DNA of 64,000 nt from assembly GCF_029227915.1 (NCBI RefSeq), contig NC_079881.1, forward strand, positions 29,117,501 to 29,181,500, written 5' to 3'. A model generated the notes under the pieces. That model saw only the letters and a list, made by a program, of their open reading frames with translations. It did no database searches and was not told the DNA's origin. This DNA is from Hydractinia symbiolongicarpus. Lineage: Eukaryota; Cnidaria; Hydrozoa; Anthoathecata; Hydractiniidae. This document shows, one piece after another, positions 63,281 to 64,000 of this stretch (position 1 is its first letter; every line of letters starts with the position of its first letter). The translations under genes were made by a program, and so were the position numbers.

Positions 63281-64000
63281 GTCATTCTTTACTGTGAGAC
63301 CAACCCTAGCCGTTATCGCGCGCTGAAGAAATATCAAAAGTTTCAGAAACTACATTTCATTGACTTTCTAACGGTGCCAGTCCGGTTGAGTTACAACAGT
63401 TGGGTCACATATTCGTACCAACATGTCTTTAGCGATATTTGTTTTGATATTACTAGGTTGCATCGCTTTTATCAATGAAACGAATGACTGTGGTCCCAAA
63501 TTGAACTGATTTTGGACTGTGACCTTATAAATGTTATAAGTAAAATAAGTTGACTCCAAGAAATAGCATTCTTCTTAGTTTGAAATAATTGCCGGAACTC
63601 AGCGCTTACACTGGGCTCTGTGGTAGCGCTTCATTTAAAAACTTAGATAAATAAGTCATTCTTTACTGTGGGACCAATCCTAGACGTTATCGCGCGCTGA
63701 CGAACTATCGACAGTTTCATAAACTACACTTCATTAACTTTCTAATGGTGTCAGTCCGTTTGAGTTACAACGGTTTGGTCACATATTAGTACCAACATGT
63801 ATTTAGCGATATTTTTTTTGAGATTACCAGCTTGCATCGCTTTTAACAGTGAAACGATTGACTGTGGGACTAAATTAAACTGATTTTGGACTGTGACCTT
63901 ATAAATACTATAAGTGAGCCAACTAGACTCCAACATATAACATTCTTCTTAATTTGACGTAATTACCGGACTCAGCAATTGCACTGGGCGCTGTGGTAGC

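Larger units (their letters stand above)
1..64000. repeat. Satellite DNA array, ~374-bp monomer, fills the whole window
   Basis: Every stretch belongs to a head-to-tail array of one repeat. A monomer read from the GTCAT anchor runs in order: 'TACTGTGGGACCAATCC'; a GCGCGC core; 'TTTCATTGAC'; 'AACGGTGTCAGTCCGTTTG'; 'CGTACCAACATGTATTTAGC'; a T-tract; 'ATTACTAGGTTGCATCGC'; 'GACTGTGGGACTTAATTG'; 'TTGGACTCCAAGAAATAAC'; 'GATTGCCGGAACTCAGCG'; 'GGGCGCTGTGGTAGCGCTTC'. I counted 171 anchors; 166 of the 170 intervals are 371-375 bp. No monomer is inverted and no unrelated sequence interrupts the array. Both ends of the window lie inside monomers, so the array extends beyond it on both sides. This architecture is usual for eukaryotic heterochromatic satellites; a centromeric position is possible but not shown by the sequence. 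Confidence 0.98.
52753..64000. repeat. Array domain 4: ~30 monomers, V/W/X/Y families with a six-monomer HOR
   Basis: Anchors: 52753, 53126, 53593, 53966, 54337, 54711, 55082, 55454, 55828, 56201, 56575, 56946, 57318, 57691, 58065, 58438, 58809, 59183, 59554, 59925, 60299, 60672, 61043, 61417, 61788, 62161, 62535, 62908, 63281, 63655; the last monomer is cut by the window end. Families: V ('TACGACGGTTTGGTCGCATA', 'GCGCTATTTTTCTAATATT'); W ('TTCTAATGGTG', 'TTTATTGATATTTTTTATAT', 371 bp); X ('ATATCAAAAGTTTCAG', 'ACGGTGCCAGTCC', 'GCGATATTTGTTTTG'); Y ('TGTGGTCCCAAATTG', 'TAAAATAAGTTGACTCC'). V resembles family T of domain 3. Neighbouring monomers belong to more distinct families here than in domain 1, although whole higher-order copies are still about 99.5% alike. 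Confidence 0.85.

Noticed and set aside
1-64000. CRISPR-like array because of regularly spaced repeats
   Set aside because: There are no unique spacers between short repeats. The whole 374-bp unit repeats, and the internal inverted repeats are part of the monomer.
1-64000. Assembly artefact as the explanation for the near-identical blocks
   Set aside because: It cannot be excluded for the 374-, 1118- and 2240-bp pairs, but most blocks differ by real scattered substitutions and have distinct joints, which false duplication would not produce. Spanning long reads would decide.

Overview
The whole 64 kb window is one uninterrupted array of tandemly repeated satellite DNA. The repeat unit (monomer) is about 373-374 bp and all copies run in the same direction. 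Anchoring each monomer on the 5-mer GTCAT (sometimes GCCA or GTTAT) that precedes 'TACTGTGGGACC', I counted 171 monomer starts by eye, from position 8 to position 63655. Nearly every interval is 371-375 bp; the exceptions are 207, 467, 509 and 509 bp. I found no gene, RNA gene, transposon, CRISPR array or unique-sequence island. The longest open reading frame is 96 codons, and the recurring short frames are simply the same satellite stretch in sibling monomers. A long array of this monomer size with layered higher-order repeats is typical of eukaryotic centromeric, pericentromeric or other heterochromatic satellite. I cannot name the species or a known satellite family from memory. GC content, hand-counted on the first monomer, is about 37%.

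Layout. (1) 1-18397: monomer families built into long higher-order units. A 14-monomer, 5231-bp period is clear from 7479 to about 15470, with nested 1-, 2-, 3- and 4-monomer duplications. This part ends at a truncated monomer. (2) 18398-36056: many of the same families plus two new ones ('TTTGGTTCACATATTCG' and 'TTGACCTTGTAGCAG'), with an apparently perfect 1118-bp three-monomer duplication and a nearly identical 2240-bp six-monomer duplication. (3) 36057-52752: a different set of families. It opens with a 2375-bp duplication that carries a 137-bp monomer remnant. A four-family cycle (P-Q-S-R, about 1494 bp) then appears in 2-, 3-, 4- and 5-monomer versions with mosaic monomers at the joints. 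It closes with a 1493-bp repeat containing family T. (4) 52753-64000: a fourth set of families, including 371-bp monomers, a 467-bp monomer with an internal duplication, and a 2234-bp six-monomer higher-order repeat.

Interpretation. The nested duplications, clean whole-monomer gains and losses, and hybrid monomers are what unequal crossing over and gene conversion leave behind (established for satellites in general; inference here). Each monomer carries two small GC-rich palindromic or hairpin elements in an AT-rich background, which are the best candidates for a structural or protein-binding role. Nothing in the sequence demonstrates such a role. There is no set of genes acting together in this window.
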